Shown here: piece after piece, positions 20,383 through 28,004 of the stretch | Layout of the letters: every line of letters begins with the position of its first letter | Position numbering within the stretch: position 1 is the stretch's first letter | DNA from: Polaribacter sp. KT25b | Lineage (GTDB): Bacteria > Bacteroidota > Bacteroidia > Flavobacteriales > Flavobacteriaceae | Length of the DNA stretch: 64,000 nt | Reading direction: 5' to 3' | Assembly (NCBI RefSeq): GCF_900105145.1 | Contig: NZ_LT629752.1 | Location: forward strand, 372,001-436,000 | Position numbers and translations under genes: made by a program | Notes under the pieces: generated by a model | Seen by the model: the letters and a program-made list of their open reading frames with translations, nothing else | Database searches by the model: none | Told to the model about the DNA's origin: nothing

Positions 20383-20428
20383 TAGTTGTAACTTCTTATA
20401 AAATTCATAGTTTTAATAAAAACTTAAG

Positions 20429-20436
20429 TATTTTTG
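20429..20436 (+). promoter_or_regulatory. -7 box directly abutting the start codon (leaderless candidate)
   Basis: TATTTTTG matches TAnnTTTG and ends only 4 nt before the ATG at 20441. Transcription starting about 5-7 nt after the box would begin at or next to the start codon, giving a leaderless mRNA. Confidence 0.5.
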
Positions 20437-20440
20437 TACT

Positions 20441-21481
20441 ATGAAAGTAGATTATATTATTGTTGGTTTAGGATTAGCAGGTTTAGCTTTTGCAGAAGAA
20501 TTATTAGCAGCAAAAAAAACGTTTATAGTTTTTGAAGACGACTCTCAAACTTCTTCTTTAGTTGCTGGCGGAGTTTATAACCCTGTTATTTTAAAACGAT
20601 TTACACCAGTTTGGAACGCTAAAGAGCAATTAGCAGTTGCACTTCCTTTTTATCAGCAATTAGAAAAAAAATTAAATATAAAGTTTGATGAAAAGTTTCT
20701 AATCAAAAAAATATTTAAATCTATAGAAGATCAAAATAATTGGTTTGCAGCATTAGATAAACCTTTATTATCTCCTTATTTAGATCCTAAAATCGATCAT
20801 CAAAAGAGAGAAGGTATTATTGCAGATTTTGGTTGCGGAAATGTTAGAGAAGCTGGTAGAATTGATACAAAAAAAGTAGTTGAAGTTTATAGAGATTATT
20901 TAAAAAAAGAAGAAAAAATTCAATTCGAAAAATTTGAACACCAGCAAATAAAATTTAGAGAAAATCATTTAGAATACAAAGATATTGCTACAGATAGAAT
21001 TGTTTTTTGTGAAGGATTTGGAATGAGTAAAAATCTTTTTTTTAATTATTTACCATTAAAAGAGGTAAAAGGAGAACTAATTACTATTCATGCACCAGAT
21101 TTAGAAATTAATTTTTTAATAAAATCTACAGTATTTATATTGCCTTTAGGAAATGATTTATACAAAGTAGGTGCAACTTTTAATTGGAGAGATAAAACAT
21201 CAAATCCATCCGAAGAAGGAAAAGCTGAATTGGTAGAAAAACTTAAAAAAGTAATTACTGTTCCTTATAAAATTGTAGAACAAACTGCAGGAATAAGGCC
21301 AACAGTTAGAGATAGAAGACCTTTGGTTGGTGTAAATCCTGCATATAATAATTTGGCAATTTTAAACGGTTTAGGAACACGAGGAGTAATGATTGCACCA
21401 ACAGTTGCAAAACAATTATTTAATCACTTAGAAAAAGGTGAAGAATTAGATTTAGATATCGATATTAAAAGATTTGAATAA
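20441..21481 (+). CDS. FAD-dependent oxidoreductase of the DAO family
   Basis: 346 residues. It begins with an FAD-binding Rossmann motif VDYIIVGLGLAGLAFAEELL (GxGxxG at about 8-13) and the second-strand acid of VFEDDS. The C-terminal DAO-family block AGIRPTVRDRRPLVGV and NGLGTRGVMIAPTVAKQL resembles glycine oxidase/MnmC-C type enzymes. The likely reaction is flavin-dependent amine oxidation in the cytosol; the substrate is unknown. It is a single gene with a promoter box almost touching its ATG. Confidence 0.82.
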   Translation: MKVDYIIVGLGLAGLAFAEELLAAKKTFIVFEDDSQTSSLVAGGVYNPVILKRFTPVWNAKEQLAVALPFYQQLEKKLNIKFDEKFLIKKIFKSIEDQNNWFAALDKPLLSPYLDPKIDHQKREGIIADFGCGNVREAGRIDTKKVVEVYRDYLKKEEKIQFEKFEHQQIKFRENHLEYKDIATDRIVFCEGFGMSKNLFFNYLPLKEVKGELITIHAPDLEINFLIKSTVFILPLGNDLYKVGATFNWRDKTSNPSEEGKAELVEKLKKVITVPYKIVEQTAGIRPTVRDRRPLVGVNPAYNNLAILNGLGTRGVMIAPTVAKQLFNHLEKGEELDLDIDIKRFE

Positions 21482-21526
21482 GTTTTTGAACGTAAATTTT
21501 TACAATCAAAAATAAAGATTAGTATT

Positions 21527-21582
21527 AAAAATCTAAAAATCTAAAAATCTAAAAATCTAAAAATCTAAAAATCTAAAAATCT
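21527..21582. repeat. Seven tandem copies of an 8-bp unit (AAAAATCT)
   Basis: Seven perfect consecutive 8-bp units. The last overlaps the stop codon (TAG, 21581-21583) of the DUF983 gene on the minus strand. Such perfect short arrays are prone to slippage. Here it would alter the 3' untranslated region rather than the frame. Confidence 0.95.
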
Positions 21583-21958
21583 ATTTTTTTTCTTCATAAC
21601 TAACAAACATATTTATCCAAATAATTCTAGATAAACGTAAATTTATTGGAGCTAAAATAACTAAAGCAATAAATACGCTTAAAAAAGATTGTAATAAGTT
21701 TAAATCAAAACCAAGTTTGGTTATTAAAAAAACAACAATAGAAATTGCAACAGTAATTCCGTAATTTATATACATTGCTCCATAAAAAAATGAAGGCTCA
21801 AGCATATATTTTAAATTACAATTAGGGCAATGATCATGAATTTTAGTAACTTTAGAAGGGTTAAAAGTAAATTTATACTTAAAAAAATCACCTTCTTGGC
21901 ACTTTGGGCACTTGCCTTTTGAAATGCTATATAATTTTGTTCCTTTTTTAAACATCAT
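21581..21958 (-). CDS. DUF983 membrane protein with zinc-ribbon-like cysteines
   Basis: 125 residues. Two CxxC pairs in the N-terminal half (KCPKCQEGDFF near 15-25; HCPNCNLKYMLEPSFFYGA near 43-60) would hold a zinc. Two TM helices follow (about 62-82 and 88-108). PSFFYGAMYINYG is the DUF983 signature. Function unknown. The frame starts MMFKK; the second Met is equally possible. It is divergent from the ABC-F gene, with starts about 70 bp apart. Confidence 0.85.
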   Translation of the reverse strand: MMFKKGTKLYSISKGKCPKCQEGDFFKYKFTFNPSKVTKIHDHCPNCNLKYMLEPSFFYGAMYINYGITVAISIVVFLITKLGFDLNLLQSFLSVFIALVILAPINLRLSRIIWINMFVSYEEKK

Positions 21959-21973
21959 AAAATTTAAAATTGA

Positions 21974-21981
21974 TACTTTTG
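21974..21981 (+). promoter_or_regulatory. -7 promoter box for the ABC-F gene
   Basis: TACTTTTG matches TAnnTTTG, 48 nt upstream of the ATG at 22030. Confidence 0.55.
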
Positions 21982-22029
21982 CAAAGATAAATTTTTATCA
22001 ATCTAACTTTGTAACTTTTATTACATTTA

Positions 22030-23946
22030 ATGTTAAACGTACACAATTTAACAGTTTCCTTTATGGGAACTGAATTATTTTCAGGAATCACTTTTAAATT
22101 AAATAAAGGAGATAGAATTGGCTTAATTGGTAAAAATGGAGCCGGTAAATCTACACTTTTAAAAGTACTTTCTAAAGACATTGAAAGTAGCGGAACAATG
22201 GCTTTTGATAAAGACGTAAAAATAGGTTTTTTAAGACAAGATATAGATTTTGTTGAAGGAAGAACTATTTTAGAAGAAGCGTATCAAGCCTTTGTAGAAA
22301 TTAAAGAAATTGAAGCTTTACTTGATGATATTAACGAGCAATTAGTTACAAGAACCGATTATGAAAGTGAAGGTTATACCCAGTTAATTCATGATTTAAC
22401 AGACAATACTGAGCGTTATGAATTGCTTGGGGGTTATAATTATCAAGGAGATACAGAAAAAATTTTACAAGGATTAGGTTTTCAAAGAGAAGATTTTGAC
22501 AAACTAACAGATACTTTTTCTGGTGGATGGAGAATGCGTATAGAATTGGCAAAATTATTATTACAAAATAATGATATTTTATTATTAGATGAGCCTACGA
22601 ATCACCTAGATATCGAGTCTATTATTTGGTTAGAGAACTTTTTAAAATCATATTCTGGTGCTATTGTATTGGTTTCTCATGATAAAATGTTTTTAGATAA
22701 TGTAACCAATAGAACTATTGAAATTTCTTTAGGTCAGATTTACGATTATAAAAAACCATATTCTCAGTTCTTATTATTAAGAGGAGAAATTAAAGAAAAA
22801 CAATTACAGGCTCAGAAAAATCAAGAGAAAGAAATTAAACAAAAGCAGCATTTAATTAATAAATTTAAAGCAAAAGCGAGTAAAGCATCGATGGCACAAT
22901 CTTTAATGAAACAACTAGATAAAGTTGAGTTGATTGAAGTGGATCAAGATGATAATAAAGCAATGAATGTTCGTTTTGCAATTTCTAAAGAACCAGGAAA
23001 AATTATTGTTGAAGCAGAGAATTTATCTAAAAGTTATGGAGATAAACACGTTTTAGAAGATGTAGATTTACTTATAGAAAGAAATAGTAAAATTGCTTTT
23101 GTTGGTCAAAACGGTCAAGGAAAATCTACTTTGGCTAAAATGATGGTTGGCGAAATTCCGTTTAAAGGAAATTTAAAACTAGGTCATAATGTAGAATTGG
23201 GATATTTTGCTCAAAATCAATCTGAAGAATTACCACCAGAAAAAACCGTCTTAGAAATTATGGAAGACGCTGCAACAGATGGTAATAGAATGCGTGTTAG
23301 AGATATGCTTGGTTCGTTTTTGTTTGGAGGAGATGCAGTAGATAAAAAAGCAAAAGTACTTTCTGGAGGAGAAAGAAACAGATTAGCTTTGTGTAAATTA
23401 TTGTTGCAACCATTTAACGTTTTAATAATGGATGAGCCAACAAATCACTTAGATATTGCTTCTAAAAATGTATTAAAAGAAGCTTTAAAACAATTTAACG
23501 GAACGTTAATAATTGTGTCTCACGATAGAGATTTTTTACAAGGATTAACATCTACTGTTTATGGTTTTAAAGATAAAATTATAAAAGAATATTTAGGTGA
23601 TATTGATTATTTCTTAGATCAGCATAAAATTGAAAATCTACGTGAAGCTGAAAAAAGAACTGTTGTAAAAGCAGAAAAATCGAGTGCTAAAATAGAGGTT
23701 GAACAACTTTCTAAAGAACAAGAAAAAGACCTAAAAAAATTAAACAACAGACTTTCTAAAACTGAAACAGAAATTGCCGATTTAGAAGCCGAAATTGCTA
23801 AAATTGATCTAGAATTAGCTAAAAACTATGATGAAGTTTCTTCTAGGCCTAACTTCTTTCAAAAATACAAAGCAAAAAAAGCAAAAGTAGACAGTTTAAT
23901 GGAAGAATGGGAGAAATTGGAAGCAGAAATCTCTAATTTTTCTTAA
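22030..23946 (+). CDS. ABC-F family ATPase (Uup/EttA-like)
   Basis: 638 residues: two ABC ATPase domains with no membrane domain. Walker A motifs are GKNGAGKST (about 37-45) and GQNGQGKST (about 360). Signatures are FSGGWRMRIELAKLLL and LSGGERNRLALCKLLL, and both Walker B motifs read DEPTNHLDI. The inter-domain linker is Lys/Gln-rich, and the C-terminal coiled coil (about 560-638) is typical of Uup-type members. ABC-F proteins act on the ribosome in translation or antibiotic protection. The subtype cannot be fixed from sequence alone. Confidence 0.93.
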   Translation: MLNVHNLTVSFMGTELFSGITFKLNKGDRIGLIGKNGAGKSTLLKVLSKDIESSGTMAFDKDVKIGFLRQDIDFVEGRTILEEAYQAFVEIKEIEALLDDINEQLVTRTDYESEGYTQLIHDLTDNTERYELLGGYNYQGDTEKILQGLGFQREDFDKLTDTFSGGWRMRIELAKLLLQNNDILLLDEPTNHLDIESIIWLENFLKSYSGAIVLVSHDKMFLDNVTNRTIEISLGQIYDYKKPYSQFLLLRGEIKEKQLQAQKNQEKEIKQKQHLINKFKAKASKASMAQSLMKQLDKVELIEVDQDDNKAMNVRFAISKEPGKIIVEAENLSKSYGDKHVLEDVDLLIERNSKIAFVGQNGQGKSTLAKMMVGEIPFKGNLKLGHNVELGYFAQNQSEELPPEKTVLEIMEDAATDGNRMRVRDMLGSFLFGGDAVDKKAKVLSGGERNRLALCKLLLQPFNVLIMDEPTNHLDIASKNVLKEALKQFNGTLIIVSHDRDFLQGLTSTVYGFKDKIIKEYLGDIDYFLDQHKIENLREAEKRTVVKAEKSSAKIEVEQLSKEQEKDLKKLNNRLSKTETEIADLEAEIAKIDLELAKNYDEVSSRPNFFQKYKAKKAKVDSLMEEWEKLEAEISNFS

Positions 23947-24085
23947 TTTTTATTCATTTCTGGTAAAACGGAAATTCATTAGTAAAGTTATTAAATAAAT
24001 ATATAAATCCCCTTTTTTTATTAAAAAGGGACTCACATTTTCAATAAGTCAATTCCGGGTTCCTATTTTCTAGGAATTATAAATT

Positions 24086-25024
24086 ATGAACTTTAATTCA
24101 CAAATACAAACCAAAAACCAACAGGTTTTTCTTCCAATTTTAGAAGAAAAAAAAGTAGAACTTTTTATTAAAAGAGAAGATTTAATTCATCCTTATATAT
24201 CAGGTAATAAATTTAGGAAATTAAAATATAACTTAGAAGAAGCAATAAAACTAAAAAAGAAATCGTTACTAACTTTTGGTGGCGCATTTTCTAACCACAT
24301 TGTAGCAACAGCAGTTGCTGGTGAAAAAGCAGGACTTAAAACTTTTGCAGTAATTAGAGGAGAAGAGTTAGGTTTAAATATAGCTAAAACATTAGAAGAA
24401 AATGCTACTTTAAGAAGAGCACATGAAAGCGGAATGAAATTTCATTTTGTTTCTAGAGAAATATATAGACAAAAATCATCGTTTGGTTTTATCGAAAAGA
24501 TGAAAAATAAATGGGGAGATTTTTATTTAATTCCAGAAGGTGGAACTAATATTTTTGGAGTTCAAGGTTGTGAGGAAATCTTAACATCTGAAGACAAAAA
24601 GTTTAATATAATTTGTTGTGCAGTTGGAACAGGTGGTACGATTTCTGGATTGATTAATGGATCAAGAAGAAATCAAAAATTGATAGGTTTCCCTGCTTTA
24701 AAAGGTAATTTTTTATCCGAAGAAATTAAAAAATATTCTACCAATAACAAAAAGTGGCGTTTACAAAAAGAGTATACTTTTGGAGGTTATGCAAAATATG
24801 ATGATGAATTAATAAGTTTTATTAATAGTTTTAAAAAAGAAACTGATATTTTGTTAGATCCTGTGTATACAGGTAAAATGATTTTTGGTATTTTAGATTT
24901 AGTTAAAAAAGATTTTTTTGAAGAAAACACTAAAATATTAGCAATTCATACTGGTGGAATTCAAGGAATAGACGGCGTAAATCAGAAATTAAAAGAAAAA
25001 AATAAAGAAATTATACTACTATAA
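24086..25024 (+). CDS. PLP-dependent ACC deaminase/D-cysteine desulfhydrase family enzyme
   Basis: 312 residues, fold type II PLP enzyme. The Schiff-base lysine is expected at K42 in ISGNKFRKLKYN. LLTFGGAFSNHIVATA and the phosphate loop GTGGTISGL follow. The family removes amino and thiol groups from D-cysteine or deaminates 1-aminocyclopropane-1-carboxylate; which applies is not clear, though Bacteroidota members are usually D-cysteine desulfhydrase-like. Its stop overlaps the next ATG by one base (TAATG), so it is coupled to the glucosaminidase gene. Confidence 0.85.
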   Translation: MNFNSQIQTKNQQVFLPILEEKKVELFIKREDLIHPYISGNKFRKLKYNLEEAIKLKKKSLLTFGGAFSNHIVATAVAGEKAGLKTFAVIRGEELGLNIAKTLEENATLRRAHESGMKFHFVSREIYRQKSSFGFIEKMKNKWGDFYLIPEGGTNIFGVQGCEEILTSEDKKFNIICCAVGTGGTISGLINGSRRNQKLIGFPALKGNFLSEEIKKYSTNNKKWRLQKEYTFGGYAKYDDELISFINSFKKETDILLDPVYTGKMIFGILDLVKKDFFEENTKILAIHTGGIQGIDGVNQKLKEKNKEIILL

Positions 25025-25854
25025 TGAAAGTTAAAATTTTACTTTGTTGCTTATTTATTTTGATGCTTTCTAATTGTGGATCAAGTAAAAAAACAGTTAA
25101 AAGTAAAACCAAAACAACTCATAAAGAGATAGAAAGCAAAGTCGAAAATTTGCCTGATGTACATGGAGATGAACATATAGATAAGTTAGAAGAAGGCTCA
25201 AAAAGATTAAACGAAAACTCTTTAGAATATATTAAAAAATATGCAGCAATTGCAGTTAGAGAAATGCATTTGCACAGCATACCTGCAAGTATAACTTTAG
25301 CGCAAGGCGTTTTAGAATCTGGTTCTGGGAGAAGTGAACTTGCATCTAAATCTAACAATCATTTTGGTATAAAATGTCACACGGATTGGCAAGGAAAAAG
25401 AGTTTATCATGATGATGATGAAAAAGGAGAATGTTTTAGAAAATACAAATATGTGTCTTCTTCTTTTAAAGATCATTCACTTTTTTTAACTCAGAGAAAA
25501 AGATATGCTTTTCTGTTTACTTACAGAGTTACTGATTATAAAAAATGGGCAAAGGGATTAAGAAAAGCAGGTTATGCAACCGATCCTCGTTACCCAGCAA
25601 AACTTATACGTATTATTGAAGATTATAAATTGCATGATTTTGATCGAATAAAACAAGACGGTTTTAAGTACGAAAGTAATATTGAAGAAGGCGAGGAAGA
25701 TAATAACGAAGAAGTCCATTTTTACACCGTAAAAAAAGGTGATACTTTATATTCTATTGCCAGAAAATTTAAAGTTTCTGTTGCTAGATTAAAGCAAATA
25801 AATAATCTAAGAGATAATATTATAAATATTAATCAGGTTTTAAAAACAGAGTAA
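25024..25854 (+). CDS. Glucosaminidase-domain lipoprotein with C-terminal LysM
   Basis: 276 residues: a lipoprotein signal (LSNCGSS, Cys19), then a FlgJ/GH73-like muramidase/glucosaminidase domain (about 60-215) with the catalytic-Glu motif LAQGVLESGSGRSELA and NHFGIKCH. A LysM domain closes the protein (about 230-276, YTVKKGDTLYSIARKFKVS). It likely cleaves peptidoglycan in the periplasm, using LysM for cell-wall binding. It is coupled to the upstream PLP enzyme and ends at a terminator. Confidence 0.92.
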   Translation: MKVKILLCCLFILMLSNCGSSKKTVKSKTKTTHKEIESKVENLPDVHGDEHIDKLEEGSKRLNENSLEYIKKYAAIAVREMHLHSIPASITLAQGVLESGSGRSELASKSNNHFGIKCHTDWQGKRVYHDDDEKGECFRKYKYVSSSFKDHSLFLTQRKRYAFLFTYRVTDYKKWAKGLRKAGYATDPRYPAKLIRIIEDYKLHDFDRIKQDGFKYESNIEEGEEDNNEEVHFYTVKKGDTLYSIARKFKVSVARLKQINNLRDNIININQVLKTE

Positions 25855-25882
25855 AACCTCAAAATGTTTTATGAGGTTTTTT
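25853..25882. terminator. Bidirectional terminator between convergent genes
   Basis: A 9-bp stem AAAACCTCA/TGAGGTTTT with a 10-nt loop overlaps the end of the glucosaminidase gene. It can also stop transcription of the convergent VWA gene. Confidence 0.7.
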
Positions 25883-25906
25883 AGTTTTAATAATTTACTA
25901 AGAAAT

Positions 25907-27037
25907 TTACCAAGAGTAATTTTTTAGTTTTGCTTGTTTCTTTATTGCTTTAATTAGTACATTATTAAGATTGTTTTTCTTGCTTGATTCTTGTTGTTTT
26001 TTGGCAACATAATTTCTTCTTTTTGTATCTAATTCTTTAATCTTCTGCTGAATTTCTTCGCGTTCTTCTCCTTTTAATTTTACATAAGCTCTAATTTCTG
26101 CTTCAGATTTATTTTGTAGTTCTTTTGGTAATTTCTTTTTTTCAATTTTTTTATAATCGATTTTTTGTTTTTTATCAGCATCTACCAAATCCCAACTAGA
26201 ATTATCATACAATCTAGAACTTTTACTAACAGTTCGTTTTACAATTACAACTTCATCTAAAGTTGCTGCATTCACATCTTGTTCTTTTTGAGAAGAAAAT
26301 TTTGAATATCCGTTATTGCCATAATAAATATAAGTGTTGTTTAATTTCTTATTTAAAATGATAATTTTATCATCAAAAGGAGTAACAATATGCACCATTT
26401 TTTCATCCTGATTTATTGTTAAATAATCGCCACCACCTAAATCTGCGCCATCTTTCCACATGCCAGAAATTCCGTTAGAATAATTTCCACAAAAAATGGT
26501 ATTTATAACCACATCTTTTTCTTTAGCGTTTACAATTGCATCTTTATAATTAACTTTTCCTTGTGTAAAAGGTTCGTTTCCGGCAATAAAAAGTAAACGT
26601 AAATCATTCTTGTTTTTACCCCACGAAAGTTCGTTTAGCGAAGTTTGTATTACTTGTCCGCAAAACTCATTTCCACCATTTGTAGTTAATGAAAATAATT
26701 TTTCTGATATTTCATCTAAATCATTGCTAAACTGTAAAACTTGTCTAATATATCCTTCTCTTGATGATAAATTAGAATTTCCATATTCATACAAAGCAAT
26801 TTCTAAATTAGGCTTTTTTTGCCCATATTTTGCATAAGAAAGTTCGTTTATAATTTCCCAAAGTTGTGCTTTTGCTTGGTTGATTAAACCATCCATACTA
26901 TTACTTGTGTCTAATAAAAGCGCCACTTTTATAGTTTGATTTTTTACTGGTTCTTTTGTTGATTGATGTTCTGCAAAACCTAAACTAGTTGCAAAAACAA
27001 ATAAAATGGTGGTTACTTTTAATACAAATGATTTCAT
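25907..27037 (-). CDS. Exported VWA-domain protein
   Basis: 376 residues: a signal peptide (1-22, ending SLGFAEH), then a von Willebrand A domain (about 35-215) with an intact MIDAS motif DTSNSMDG near 43 and the later LLFIAGNEPF strand. The C-terminal third is Lys/Gln/Glu-rich and probably helical (EIRAYVKLKGEEREEIQQK). It probably binds a protein partner through a divalent metal in the periplasm. No partner is evident from neighbours. Confidence 0.85.
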   Translation of the reverse strand: MKSFVLKVTTILFVFATSLGFAEHQSTKEPVKNQTIKVALLLDTSNSMDGLINQAKAQLWEIINELSYAKYGQKKPNLEIALYEYGNSNLSSREGYIRQVLQFSNDLDEISEKLFSLTTNGGNEFCGQVIQTSLNELSWGKNKNDLRLLFIAGNEPFTQGKVNYKDAIVNAKEKDVVINTIFCGNYSNGISGMWKDGADLGGGDYLTINQDEKMVHIVTPFDDKIIILNKKLNNTYIYYGNNGYSKFSSQKEQDVNAATLDEVVIVKRTVSKSSRLYDNSSWDLVDADKKQKIDYKKIEKKKLPKELQNKSEAEIRAYVKLKGEEREEIQQKIKELDTKRRNYVAKKQQESSKKNNLNNVLIKAIKKQAKLKNYSW

Positions 27038-27281
27038 AATGTTTTGTTTTAAGATTTTATAAATAGATTAAAAGTTTGGTGGTTGTTATGGTTCAATATT
27101 AATGCTAACTTTATTGATAAAAAAACAAGAATGAGTGAAATAGCTTTTTGAATGAGTGAATGAGAATATAAATTTAGTAAACCCTGTTTTTTAATGATTT
27201 ATGTAGGCTCTTATTGGTTTTTTGCGTTTTTCTGATTGGTTTTTTGTGTTTATGTTTACACTGAATTTAAATGAGTTTATG

Positions 27282-28004
27282 ATGAAATATAAAATTACAA
27301 TACCAAAACCATGTCATGAAAATTGGAATAATATGTCTCAAACTCAGAAAGGGAAATTTTGTAAAAGTTGTAGAAAAGAAGTGGTTGATTTTACAAAATC
27401 ATCAGCCTTAAAGATTTCTAAAAAAGTATTAAAAGAAGAAAATTTATGTGGTCGTTTTAAAGATGCTCAATTAAATAAAGAAATAGAAACCAATAAGAAA
27501 AGTAACTTAAAAAAAATTGCTGCAAGTTTGGTTTTAGTTGCTACAATTGCAGTTTCTGAATCTGTATTTTCTCAATCAAAAAAAGATGCAGTTGAAGTTG
27601 TCAATTATCAGAAAGGAAAAGTACTTATTGAAAATGATTCTATAGAGAAATTTATCAGCATAAAAGGAAAAATAAAAGATAAATTAGGAGATTTACCAGG
27701 AGTAAGTATTGTTTTAAAAGGAACAGAGATTGTTTCGCAAACAGATTTTGATGGAAATTTTTTAATTAAAATACCTAATAAAAAGAGAAAGTCTCATATA
27801 TTAGTTATCTCTTATTTAGGATATAAAACACAAGAAATTGATGTTTTATCAATAAAAAAACCGTTGATAATACAAATGGAAGAAGATGATGCAATTTTAG
27901 GAGAAATTGTTATTACCACAGGAATGATTGCAATTGAGAAAAAACCTAATATTTTTAAAAGAATTGGTGCTTTTTTTAGAAAAAAAGATAAAAATAATGA
28001 CTAA
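27282..28004 (+). CDS. CarboxypepD_reg-like membrane protein with N-terminal CxxC domain
   Basis: About 240 residues from the ATG at 27282 (27279 also possible); the longer open frame is unlikely to be translated. The N-terminal block IPKPCHENWNNMSQTQKGKFCKSCRKEVVDFT carries three cysteines, a Bacteroidota module probably binding metal; it is given here with K/C positions 9-40. A TM segment follows (about 78-98). The extracytoplasmic CarboxypepD_reg-like domain (about 128-205) has SYLGYKTQEID. Its last 8 bp overlap the start of the LytS-type kinase gene, so the two are translationally coupled and probably act together. Confidence 0.82.
   Translation: MKYKITIPKPCHENWNNMSQTQKGKFCKSCRKEVVDFTKSSALKISKKVLKEENLCGRFKDAQLNKEIETNKKSNLKKIAASLVLVATIAVSESVFSQSKKDAVEVVNYQKGKVLIENDSIEKFISIKGKIKDKLGDLPGVSIVLKGTEIVSQTDFDGNFLIKIPNKKRKSHILVISYLGYKTQEIDVLSIKKPLIIQMEEDDAILGEIVITTGMIAIEKKPNIFKRIGAFFRKKDKNND

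Noticed and set aside
21527..21582. CRISPR array
   Set aside because: The repeat unit is 8 bp with no spacers; it is a simple tandem repeat.
24009..24030. CCCCTTTTTTTATTAAAAAGGG as a terminator of the ABC-F gene
   Set aside because: The stem is A/T-only apart from three G-C pairs and no T-tract follows, so it is too weak to call.
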